Source: Acidobacteriota bacterium
GTDB taxonomy: Bacteria; Acidobacteriota; Polarisedimenticolia; Polarisedimenticolales; Polarisedimenticolaceae
Length of the DNA: 11,058 bases
NCBI GenBank assembly: GCA_011773795.1
Contig: WVWW01000014.1
Location: 3,013 to 14,070 of the forward strand
Direction of reading: 5' to 3'
The notes under the pieces are model-generated. The model was not told the origin of the DNA and did no database searches. It worked only from the letters and a program-made list of their open reading frames with translations. Below are positions 1 to 6,310 of the stretch, in pieces. How positions within the stretch are numbered: position 1 is the stretch's first letter; every line of letters begins with the position of its first letter. A program made the translations under genes and the position numbers.

Positions 1-1
1 G

Positions 2-559
2 TATGCCGCCGCGCGGCGGGACGCCGAACGCGCGGTCCAGCTGTCGCCTCGCGACGGCGAACTGCTGCGACGGCTGGCACGGATAGAAGTCGCCGCCGTG
101 GGGTTGTTTCGGCTGGACCGCGCCGGGCGCGAACGCATCGCCGAGCTCTATCGTCGATCGGAGAAGCTGCAACGGACCAATCCGTTCGTGCCGTTGGAGC
201 TCGCGGCGTTCCTCCTGGATGCCGCCGACCCCGTCGGCGCCCGCCGCGCGGCGGAGCGGGCGCTCGAGATCGAACCGCAGGCAGTCGCTCCGCGGTTGCT
301 GCTCGCACGCGCGTTCCTGGAGAGTGGCGACCCTGACCGGGCGTCCGACCTGATCGCCGAGTTGAAGGCCCTGGCATCCAAACACGCGGATGAGGCCCGG
401 ACGGGGGACTACGCCAGGGATCTCCTGACCTACGATCCGGCTTTGTTGGAGCAGGTCGTCTCCGGGATCGAGGCCGCTCGACAGGCCCGTTCCGGCGACC
501 CTACATTCGGCCCCGAGAACCAGGAGGGCAGGGCCGGTTCGGACCGGTCCGTGGACTGA
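2..559 (+). CDS. TPR-repeat protein, C-terminal part (5' end outside window)
   Basis: The reading frame is open from base 2 to the TGA at 557-559, so the visible 185 residues are the C-terminal part of a longer protein. A GTG at 98 is an internal codon: the helical-repeat pattern already runs through the residues before it. The sequence is alanine/leucine/arginine-rich amphipathic helix. The repeat beginning GARRAAERALEIEP and continuing through LARAFLESGD has the A/G/P spacing of a tetratricopeptide unit, and an earlier copy begins around ARRDAERAVQLSP. The last 30 or so residues are polar and probably disordered. Given the glycosyltransferases immediately downstream, it could be the TPR tail of an O-antigen ligase/polymerase (Wzy-like) fusion, which is common in GC-rich phyla; the membrane part needed to show this lies outside the window. 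The stop overlaps the next start by one base, indicating translational coupling. Confidence 0.75.
   Translation, partial: YAAARRDAERAVQLSPRDGELLRRLARIEVAAVGLFRLDRAGRERIAELYRRSEKLQRTNPFVPLELAAFLLDAADPVGARRAAERALEIEPQAVAPRLLLARAFLESGDPDRASDLIAELKALASKHADEARTGDYARDLLTYDPALLEQVVSGIEAARQARSGDPTFGPENQEGRAGSDRSVD
531..550 (+). other. Hairpin just before the first glycosyltransferase start
   Basis: Bases 531-538 pair with 543-550 to give an 8-bp stem with one G.U pair and a TCGG loop. Bases 541-550 are also a perfect 10-bp DNA palindrome (GGACCGGTCC). It lies inside the last codons of the TPR gene and ends 8 nt before the ATG at 559, where a ribosome-binding site would be expected; none is obvious. 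It might hold the downstream start closed until a ribosome finishes the upstream gene. Chance hairpins are frequent in DNA this GC-rich, so the regulatory role is inference. Confidence 0.3.
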
Positions 560-1503
560 TGTCAGCACCGCTCGTATCGACGGTCGTGCTCACGCGCGAC
601 CGGCCGGAATCGCTGCGGCGATGTCTGGACTCGTTGCGCGCCAACGCCTACCGACCGTTCGAGATCGTCGTCGTCGACAACGGCTCCGAGGCCGGCCGGC
701 GCAAGGCCCGGAACTGGCTGGCCGACTGGGGTCCGGAACCGCCGCTCAAGCACATCGAGTGCCCGCCCGACGGCTTCGCCGCGTTGCGCCAGCGTGGCTA
801 CGAGAATGCGGAAGGGGAGTTCGTTGTCAGTCTCGACGATGACTGCGAGGCCGCCGAGGATCTGATCAAGCGCGTCGTCGAACGTTTCGAGGCCGAGCCC
901 GACATCGGGATGATCGGCGGGCGGCTGGAGAACGTCGGCTTCGCGGGTGCGGAACGTTTCAAGGGCCGCGGCCGCCTGGGCGTCAACGGTCGCTACGAGC
1001 CCGTCGAGGATCCGGCCGACGCCGAGGTCTTCGGGAGCGCCAACCAGTCGGTTCGCCGGCGGGCCTTCGATCAGGCGGGAGGCTACGACCCGTACTTCTC
1101 CGACGGGATGGAAGAAGCCGATCTCGCGCTGTCGTTGCGCGCCGCCGGTTGGCGTCTCGTCTACGATCCCGCCGTGCGGGTCAAACACGTCCACCAGCCG
1201 CAGCGATTTCGAAACCGCTGGCGGAACCTTCACCGGATGCGGCTCTACCTGTTCCTCAAGCACCGCCCGCCCCGCGGCGCGGGCTGGTTCCGGTTTGCCG
1301 CCGACGAGGCCGGGCTCCTGTGGCGCGAGCTTCGTGCGCTGTGGCCGGGGCGACCCAGGGGCCGGCAGGGCGGTTTGGTCAAACGCATGCTGCGACCGTG
1401 GGCCTGGCTGGCGGTCGAGCTCTGGAAGCTGCTCGCGACGCGGGTCGCGATCCCGTGGATCGCCTTCGGGGCTCGGCGCGCCGCGCTGAGGGGCCGACGA
1501 TGA
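559..1503 (+). CDS. Family 2 glycosyltransferase (GT-A fold)
   Basis: This 314-residue protein should transfer a sugar from a nucleotide donor to a growing cytoplasmic glycan; donor and acceptor cannot be read from sequence. The GT-A core is clear: an N-terminal strand STVVLTRDRPESL at 7-19, the nucleotide-binding strand EIVVVDNGS at 35-43, and the metal-binding DXD motif as LDDD at 92-95. FGSANQSVRRRAF at 158-170 and the acidic EEADLALSLRAAGW segment at 185-198, followed by H210 and H212, are typical of GT2 enzymes. The C-terminus is basic with a hydrophobic stretch at about 280-304 that may attach it to the inner membrane. The ATG overlaps the previous stop by one base and the 3' end overlaps the next gene by four (ATGA). 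Shine-Dalgarno pairing is weak, so initiation probably relies on coupling. Family assignment is firm and specificity unknown. Confidence 0.93.
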   Translation: MSAPLVSTVVLTRDRPESLRRCLDSLRANAYRPFEIVVVDNGSEAGRRKARNWLADWGPEPPLKHIECPPDGFAALRQRGYENAEGEFVVSLDDDCEAAEDLIKRVVERFEAEPDIGMIGGRLENVGFAGAERFKGRGRLGVNGRYEPVEDPADAEVFGSANQSVRRRAFDQAGGYDPYFSDGMEEADLALSLRAAGWRLVYDPAVRVKHVHQPQRFRNRWRNLHRMRLYLFLKHRPPRGAGWFRFAADEAGLLWRELRALWPGRPRGRQGGLVKRMLRPWAWLAVELWKLLATRVAIPWIAFGARRAALRGRR

Positions 1504-2492
1504 AGGTCGCCTTCGTCGAGCCGCACCTCGGCCTGTTCGGCGGGATTCGCCGGATCCTCGAGTTGGCCAACCGGCTGACGGATCGCGGCGTCGAGACGAC
1601 CGTGTTTCATCCCGAGGGCACGCCGTGCGAATGGATGGAGTGCCGCGCTCGCGTGCGTCCCTCGGCACGATTGCTCGAGGAGTCGCAGGACGTCGTCATT
1701 TACAACGACCCCAACCCCGAGGATTTCGGACTCGTCCGTCGCGCCCCGGCACGCCTGCGCGTGTTCTACGTCCTCGAGCTTTACGAGACGAGTCTGCTCC
1801 CCGGCTTTCACCCGATGATCTACCGGCCGCGCCATCAACGGACGCTCTACATGAAACGTTCGCTCAAGGCGGGCTACCTGTTGTTGACCAATGCGACGTG
1901 GCTCACCACGTTCCTCAGCGATCGTTTGGGGCTGGAATCGACACTGCTTCTCGGCGGTGTCAACCGGGAGATGTTCCACCCCGTGAAACGCGAGCCAAAC
2001 GACGGGTTCCGGGTGCTCTGCTCGGGTGACCCGCGACCGCGCAAGGGGACCGACGACATACGCGCCGCCGTGGAACTCGCGCGGCGCAGCTGCCCGGAAA
2101 TCCGGCTCGACACCTATCACGGACGCGGCGTTCCGCAGCACGAGATGGCGCGGGTTTACGGCGCGGCCGACCTGTTCGTCGAGGCCAGCCACCAGGCGGG
2201 CTGGAACAACCCCGCGGCCGAAGCGATGGCATGCGGCGTTCCGCTGGTCTGCACGGACATCGGCGGCGTGCGGGATTTCGCCGTTCACGAGCGCACGGCT
2301 TTGCTGGCGCCGCCGGGGGACGTTCCCGCGATCGCGGCGGCGATCGTGCGGATGGTGCAAGACGATGCGCTTCGCGGCCGGCTGGTGGCAGCCGGGCTCG
2401 AGAGCATCGATCGGTTCGACTGGGACCGCTCCGCCGACCGGCTCATCGAGATTCTCGAGCGCTCGCTCGCCCGCGAGGCCGCCCATGCATAA
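1500..2492 (+). CDS. Family 4 glycosyltransferase (GT-B fold)
   Basis: I chose the ATG at 1500 because it forms an ATGA overlap with the previous stop, has GAGGGG at 1488-1493 six bases upstream, and gives the expected first strand MKVAFVEPHLGLFGGIRRI. The frame stays open further upstream, but that extension only overprints the previous gene. The product is 330 residues. It shows an N-terminal Rossmann half with the GG loop at 14-15 and a C-terminal donor-binding half: LCSGDPRPRKGTDD at 173-186 with basic R181/K182, and WNNPAAEAMACGVPLVCTD at 235-253, the family's conserved donor-contacting block. The first glutamate of the usual E-x7-E pair is replaced by A233, while the second, E241, is present. 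It should be a retaining glycosyltransferase acting in the cytoplasm on the same glycan as its neighbours. Substrates are unknown. It overlaps the methyltransferase gene by 8 nt. Confidence 0.92.
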   Translation: MKVAFVEPHLGLFGGIRRILELANRLTDRGVETTVFHPEGTPCEWMECRARVRPSARLLEESQDVVIYNDPNPEDFGLVRRAPARLRVFYVLELYETSLLPGFHPMIYRPRHQRTLYMKRSLKAGYLLLTNATWLTTFLSDRLGLESTLLLGGVNREMFHPVKREPNDGFRVLCSGDPRPRKGTDDIRAAVELARRSCPEIRLDTYHGRGVPQHEMARVYGAADLFVEASHQAGWNNPAAEAMACGVPLVCTDIGGVRDFAVHERTALLAPPGDVPAIAAAIVRMVQDDALRGRLVAAGLESIDRFDWDRSADRLIEILERSLAREAAHA

Positions 2493-3132
2493 CCCCGCCT
2501 ATGTCGGCCCGCGCGAGGACATCCTGCGGCTGGTGCCGCATGACGCGCGACGCGTGCTCGACGTCGGCTGCAGCGTGGGGACGTTGGGGCAGGCACTCCG
2601 CGAGCGCGGCACGCAGGTTACAGGGATCGAGCTGGACCCCAAGATGGGGGAGGAAGCGCGGGCCGTTCTCGACGAGGTTCACGTCGGCAGCGTCGAGGAC
2701 CCTCGGCTCCTCGCGGGGCTCGGCGACGCGCGGTTCGACTGCATCATCTTCGCCGATCTCCTCGAGCACCTCGTCGATCCTTGGAGCGTGCTGAGGGGCT
2801 TCGTCGAGCACCTGGCGGACGACGGCGTCGTCGTGGCAAGCCTCCCGAACATCCGCCATTACACCACGATCCGTACGTTGCTCTTCCAGGGCTACTGGCC
2901 CTATCGAGAACGTGGCATCCACGATCGGACGCACCTCCGTTTCTTCACATTAAGGAACATTCGCGAGCTGTTCGCGTCCGCCGGGCTCGCGATTCGCACG
3001 CTCGATCGCAACTACCGCATCATCGAACGTCCACACCGACTCAATCGCGTTTCACCGTTGCTGGCGCTCCCCTGGATACGCGAGCTGATCGCGTTCCAGT
3101 ACCTGGTCCAGGCCGGACGCAAACCGCGTTGA
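2485..3132 (+). CDS. Class I SAM-dependent methyltransferase
   Basis: The ATG at 2485 has GAGG at 2475-2478 with a six-base spacer and begins 8 nt inside the preceding gene. The product is 215 residues. The S-adenosylmethionine-binding motif I is RVLDVGCSVGTLGQAL at 23-38, followed by the acidic ribose-binding strand GIELDPK at 47-53 and the motif-IV-like FDCIIFADLLEHLVDP at 84-99. GIHDRTHLRFFT at 144-155 is typical of methyltransferases found in glycan and lipopolysaccharide clusters. A likely role is O-methylation of a sugar, perhaps as a decoration or non-reducing-end cap, but no acceptor can be deduced. The frame is open upstream to 2026, yet that stretch only overprints the glycosyltransferase and is rejected. 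The TGA at 3130-3132 overlaps the next gene's TTG start. Confidence 0.9.
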   Translation: MHNPAYVGPREDILRLVPHDARRVLDVGCSVGTLGQALRERGTQVTGIELDPKMGEEARAVLDEVHVGSVEDPRLLAGLGDARFDCIIFADLLEHLVDPWSVLRGFVEHLADDGVVVASLPNIRHYTTIRTLLFQGYWPYRERGIHDRTHLRFFTLRNIRELFASAGLAIRTLDRNYRIIERPHRLNRVSPLLALPWIRELIAFQYLVQAGRKPR

Positions 3133-4307
3133 AGGTCTCGATCCTATGCGCGGACCTCTCGAGCAACTGTCTCGGTCGCAGTTACGTGCTGGCACGGGCG
3201 CTGGAGCGCCGCTACCGGGTCGAGATCGTCGGTCCGGCCTTCGGCGACGGGATCTGGGAACCGCTGGCGACGGCCCCGTGCCGTTACCGTGCCTGGCCGG
3301 CCGAGCGGCGTGCCACGAGCTTCCCGGTGTTGCGGCGACTCGCCGAGTGGGTGGACGGTGACATCATCTACGCCAACAAGCCGCTCGCGGCGAGCTACGG
3401 CGTTGCCCTCTGGGCTCGTCTGCAGCGCCCGCGCCCGTTGATCCTCGACATCGATGACTGGGACGCAGCGTTCGTTCGCGATGCGCTGAGCGGTCTGCAG
3501 GGATGGCCGCGTGTGCGCTATCTGCTTGGATCGACCCTGCGCCCTCATCTGAACCACGGCCTGTGGAACAACCTGCTGTTCGACTCGCTGACGCGGCATG
3601 CCGATGCGCGCACGGTCTCGAATTCCTTCCTGGCACGGCGCTACGGCGGAGCGATCGTCTGGCACGGCCGCGACACGGACACGTTCCGCCCCCCGCCGGA
3701 AGACCGCGCCGAGAGCCGTCAACGCCACGGAATCGATGCCGACGAGCCGCTCGTGGTGTTCCTCGGCACGCTGCACCCCTACAAGGGAGTCGAGGACCTG
3801 ATCGAGGCGCTCGCCGGGATGGGCGGCGACGCACCGGCGCTCCTGCTGGTCGGCGTCGGAGACGATCCGGTGAGCCGTCGCACGCTCGAAACGGCAAAGC
3901 GACGTCTCCGCGGTCGCGTGCACTGTTACGGTCCTCAACGCTTCGATCGCGTTCCCGAGTTCCTGTCGCTCGCCGATGCGGCGATCGTCCCGCAACGCGA
4001 CACGCGGGCGACTCGCGGCCAGATGCCGGCGAAGCTGTTCGACGCCATGGCGCTGGGCGTGCCCGCGATCTCGACCGCCGTCTCCGATATCCCCGAGGTG
4101 CTCGACGGGGCGGGGTGGGTCGTTCCACCCGGCTCCCCGGAGGCGTTGCGCGAGGCCATTCGCGCACGCTTCGCCGACCCCGAGGAGGCGGCCCGGCGCG
4201 CGAGCATCGCACGGCTGCGTTGCGCCGAGCTCTACAGCTGGGATGCCATGGCCCGCGACCTCGACGACGTGTTCGCGAGCGTGCTGGAGGCTCAGCCCCC
4301 CCGATGA
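3129..4307 (+). CDS. Family 4 glycosyltransferase with TTG start
   Basis: In-frame ATG codons upstream would only add residues overprinted on the methyltransferase gene. The TTG at 3129 overlaps the methyltransferase stop (TTGA) and starts the protein exactly at the family-like first strand KVSILCADLSSNCLGRSYVL; Shine-Dalgarno pairing is weak, with only GGA at 3115-3117. The product is 392 residues, normal for GT4. ILDIDDWDAAF is at 105-115, VSNSFLARRYGG at 163-174, and HGRDTDTFRP at 179-188 is the inter-domain loop. The donor-binding half has FLGTLHPYKGVEDL at 211-224 and QMPAKLFDAMALGVPAIST at 298-316, where D305 occupies the usual second glutamate of E-x7-E. It should add one sugar to the cytoplasmic glycan intermediate. 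It ends tail to tail with the oppositely oriented GT2 gene, sharing 16 nt. Confidence 0.9.
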   Translation: MKVSILCADLSSNCLGRSYVLARALERRYRVEIVGPAFGDGIWEPLATAPCRYRAWPAERRATSFPVLRRLAEWVDGDIIYANKPLAASYGVALWARLQRPRPLILDIDDWDAAFVRDALSGLQGWPRVRYLLGSTLRPHLNHGLWNNLLFDSLTRHADARTVSNSFLARRYGGAIVWHGRDTDTFRPPPEDRAESRQRHGIDADEPLVVFLGTLHPYKGVEDLIEALAGMGGDAPALLLVGVGDDPVSRRTLETAKRRLRGRVHCYGPQRFDRVPEFLSLADAAIVPQRDTRATRGQMPAKLFDAMALGVPAISTAVSDIPEVLDGAGWVVPPGSPEALREAIRARFADPEEAARRASIARLRCAELYSWDAMARDLDDVFASVLEAQPPR

Positions 4308-4309
4308 GC
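4290..4309. other. Inverted repeat around a C7 tract at the convergent gene ends
   Basis: GCTCA at 4290-4294 and TGAGC at 4305-4309 form a perfect 5-bp inverted repeat. The left arm contains the reverse-strand TGA stop (TCA at 4292-4294) and the right arm the forward-strand TGA stop (4305-4307). The loop holds seven consecutive C at 4296-4302. It could be a weak two-way terminator-like structure, but there is no T-run on either side and a 5-bp stem with a 10-nt loop is marginal. Slippage in the C tract would only alter the last few residues of either protein. Confidence 0.25.
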
Positions 4310-5227
4310 GAAACGCGCCCCACGCGTCAGCCGGTAAGTCGCGCGGTACAAAGGTGGAAACGCCGCCAGCAAGGCGAGGGCTGCCCGGGACCACCGAAAA
4401 GAGGTGCGTTGCGCGCGAATCAGATGGCTCCAGCCCGCGCCGCTCGAGCCCTGCATGATCGAGACGTGGGCCAGATGCCACAGCCGGTAGGCCAGGACGT
4501 CGTCCCCGGCTTCGCGAAGCCAGGCTTCGTGCTTGTCGAGCAGTCTCCGCTCCGCCTGGACGAGCGCGGCCGTATGCCCCCCGCTGATGTTGTCGCCCGG
4601 AAAACCGGCCAGGACCAACGGCTCGTCGACGAAGCCGACGTCCCACTCGCGCGAGGCGCGGACCATCCAGTCCCAATCCTGGAAGCGCTGCAGCTTCTCG
4701 TCGAACCCGCCGACGCTCTCGAAACAGGTGCGGCGAGCGACGATCGTCGGTGTGCCGATGAAGTTGGCGCGCAGGAGCGCGCGATGGATCTTCCCCTGCG
4801 GCGCTCTCGCGGGATCCGCGGGGTGCGTCTCGCTGCCGCCGTCCGGGAGATCGCGCCGATACGGGCAGTACACGACGCCGGTTCGTTCGCCGGCGCCCAG
4901 CAACGCGGCGACCTGTCGCTCGAGTTTGTGCGGAAGCCAGGTGTCGTCGCTGTCCTGAAACGCGATCAGCGAGCCGCGCGCGGCGGCGAGGCCGGTGTTG
5001 CGCGCCGCGCTACCGCCGCGGTTGTCCTCGTGACGGAGGTAGCCTATTCTCGCGTCGCCGAGCTCGCGCACGAGTTGCTCCGTTCCATCGGTCGACGCAT
5101 CATCGACGACGAGCAACTCCAGCGACCCGTGAGTCTGCTGAAGAACGCTGCGGATTGCCTTGCCGACCGTCGGGCGCCGGTTGAACGTCGGTAGGACGAC
5201 GCTGACCAATGGATCGGATGCAGCCAA
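4292..5227 (-). CDS. Family 2 glycosyltransferase on the opposite strand
   Basis: This is the only reverse-strand gene supported here. The core is unmistakable GT2: SVVLPTFNRRPTVGKAI, LLVVDDASTDGTEQLV, the DXD-type FQDSDDTWLP, GTPTIVARRTCFESVGGFDE, and FQDWDWMVRASREWDVGFVDEP, the catalytic-base and acceptor region. The start is uncertain. An ATG whose first base is at 5278 gives 328 residues but lacks a Shine-Dalgarno and adds an unconserved N-terminus. A TTG beginning at 5227 has GGAG (reverse strand, 5238-5235) seven bases upstream and gives 311 residues starting just before the first strand; I prefer it. Another TTG begins at 5209. The product should add a sugar to a cytoplasmic glycan intermediate. 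Its promoter must lie within the 5' part of the divergent neighbour. The gene may be an inverted or separately acquired member of the cluster. Confidence 0.88.
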   Translation of the reverse strand: MAASDPLVSVVLPTFNRRPTVGKAIRSVLQQTHGSLELLVVDDASTDGTEQLVRELGDARIGYLRHEDNRGGSAARNTGLAAARGSLIAFQDSDDTWLPHKLERQVAALLGAGERTGVVYCPYRRDLPDGGSETHPADPARAPQGKIHRALLRANFIGTPTIVARRTCFESVGGFDEKLQRFQDWDWMVRASREWDVGFVDEPLVLAGFPGDNISGGHTAALVQAERRLLDKHEAWLREAGDDVLAYRLWHLAHVSIMQGSSGAGWSHLIRAQRTSFRWSRAALALLAAFPPLYRATYRLTRGARFAHRGG

Positions 5228-6264
5228 CGAAGAACTCCATCCGCCGGCCCGCCCGGCGTGGACCGCAGTCTGACACATCGGGCGGAGCCACGGGATCGGG
5301 GACAGCAGCGCAAACCGAGCCCGTCGCGGTCGTCATCGTCAGCTGGAACTCCCGCGGTTACCTCGCGGGGTGCCTGTCGAGCCTGCGGGGTTTGACGCGC
5401 CCGGTTCGACAGGTCGTCGTCGTCGACAACGCCTCGACCGACGGCACGCCGGCGTGGCTGGCGCGGGAGTTCCCCGAGGTCGACCTCCTCGCTCTGCCCA
5501 CGAACGAAGGCTTCTGCCGTGCCAACAACCTGGGCATCCGCCGGACGCGGGCACCGTTCGTGCTGGTCCTCAACCCCGACACGGAGCTCGAGACCGGGTT
5601 CCTGCGCTCGCTGCTGCCGGCGTTCGACGATCCCGATGTGGGTCTCGCGTGCGGGAAACTGCTGCGCTTCGATCGCAAGACGCTCGATTCCGCGGGGCAG
5701 GAGCTGGCCCGATCACGCCAGCCACTCGATCGCGGGTACGGCCGGCCGGACGAGGGACAGTACGATCGCGACGAGCCGGTTTTCGGTGCGTGTGGGGCCG
5801 CCGCGCTCTACCGCCGGGCGATGCTCGAGTCGATCGCCGACGGCGACGGGGAGTACTTCGACGAGACCTTCTTCGCCTTCGTCGAGGACCTGGATCTTGC
5901 CTGGCGCGCCAACAAGATCGGCTGGCGCGCCGCCTATCGCCACGCGGCCGTCGGTTACCACGCGCGCGGCGGAACCGCAGCGGGGCCGCTGTGGCGCCGC
6001 CGCCTGGCCGCCATGCTGGGTCACCGCGCGGAGGTCCGTTTTCACGTCGCCAAGAATCGCTACCTCACGATCATGCGCAACGATTCTGTTGCAGGTTATG
6101 TGGCCAACATTCCCTTCATCTGGGCGCGGGATCTGGGCACACTCGCGCTGTTGCTCGTAACAAGCCCTGGGGTCTTGGTCCGTCTGTGGCGCTCCCGCCC
6201 GTTGTTTGCCCGGGCGCGGGCGAAGGGGAGACTGGACGCCCGTCGGACGAGGAATCAGGTTTGA
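5209..6264 (+). CDS. Family 2 glycosyltransferase, rhamnosyltransferase-like
   Basis: The product has 351 residues from the ATG at 5209, or 348 from the in-frame ATG at 5218; a TAGGA at 5192-5196 is rather distant from the first. Residues 1-36 are polar, low-complexity and probably disordered. The catalytic domain follows: VAVVIVSWNSRGYLAGCLSSL at 39-59 (VSWNS at 44-48), VVVVDNASTDGTPAW at 69-83, and LVLNPDTELETGF at 119-131, the metal-binding segment with PD in place of a canonical DXD. FGACGAAALYRRAML at 192-206, the acidic FVEDLDLAWRANKIGW at 224-239, and a histidine at 251 also fit. This layout matches the WbbL-like branch of GT2, often rhamnosyltransferases, so a deoxyhexose donor is plausible but unproven. 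The C-terminus has a hydrophobic stretch at about 308-325. The gene diverges from the reverse-strand GT2 and overlaps its 5' end. Confidence 0.9.
   Translation: MDRMQPTKNSIRRPARRGPQSDTSGGATGSGTAAQTEPVAVVIVSWNSRGYLAGCLSSLRGLTRPVRQVVVVDNASTDGTPAWLAREFPEVDLLALPTNEGFCRANNLGIRRTRAPFVLVLNPDTELETGFLRSLLPAFDDPDVGLACGKLLRFDRKTLDSAGQELARSRQPLDRGYGRPDEGQYDRDEPVFGACGAAALYRRAMLESIADGDGEYFDETFFAFVEDLDLAWRANKIGWRAAYRHAAVGYHARGGTAAGPLWRRRLAAMLGHRAEVRFHVAKNRYLTIMRNDSVAGYVANIPFIWARDLGTLALLLVTSPGVLVRLWRSRPLFARARAKGRLDARRTRNQV
5235..5238 (-). promoter_or_regulatory. Ribosome-binding site favouring a TTG start
   Basis: Read on the reverse strand, these bases are GGAG, within GGATGGAG, and lie seven bases before the TTG whose first base is 5227. 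No comparable purine motif precedes the ATG at 5278. This is the main reason for choosing the shorter form of the reverse-strand glycosyltransferase. Confidence 0.45.
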
Positions 6265-6268
6265 TTCC
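6251..6268 (+). other. Perfect 7-bp hairpin spanning a stop codon
   Basis: GGAATCA at 6251-6257 and TGATTCC at 6262-6268 form a perfect stem around a GGTT loop, and the right arm includes the TGA stop at 6262-6264. The stem is notably A/T-containing for this DNA, which makes it less likely to be a composition artefact. No T-run follows, so it is not a standard intrinsic terminator. It could be an mRNA stability or processing element between the glycosyltransferase and the WecA-like gene. A second, weaker fold (CCGGT 6274-6278 with ACCGG 6293-6297, plus CCC 6281-6283 with GGG 6290-6292) lies just downstream. Confidence 0.4.
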
Positions 6269-6303
6269 GAGAGCCGGTTGCCCCGGGGTGGGACCGGGTG
6301 CCG

Positions 6304-6308
6304 AGGAG
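6304..6308 (+). promoter_or_regulatory. Shine-Dalgarno with very short spacer
   Basis: AGGAG lies only two bases before the ATG at 6311, shorter than the usual 5-9. The chosen start is still the best one: it gives the expected N-terminal membrane helix, while upstream in-frame codons (TTG at 6278, GTG at 6308) add nothing recognisable. The poor spacing may mean modest translation. Confidence 0.4.
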
Positions 6309-6310
6309 TG

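Noticed and set aside
562..1668. Long open frame of 368 codons on the reverse strand
   Set aside because: It lies antisense to the clear GT2 gene, is arginine/proline-rich with no motif, and is the usual by-product of high-GC codon use.
3144..4676. 510-codon reverse open frame
   Set aside because: It covers a GT4 gene with intact motifs and part of the real reverse-strand GT2 in another frame; no domain is recognisable.
3503..5194. 563-codon forward open frame
   Set aside because: It crosses the end of the GT4 gene and runs antisense to the reverse GT2; the composition is low-complexity arginine/alanine-rich.
6274..6297. GC-rich fold upstream of the WecA-like gene as a terminator or riboswitch
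   Set aside because: The stem is short and interrupted, has no T-run and matches no known riboswitch layout; such folds are expected by chance at this GC content.
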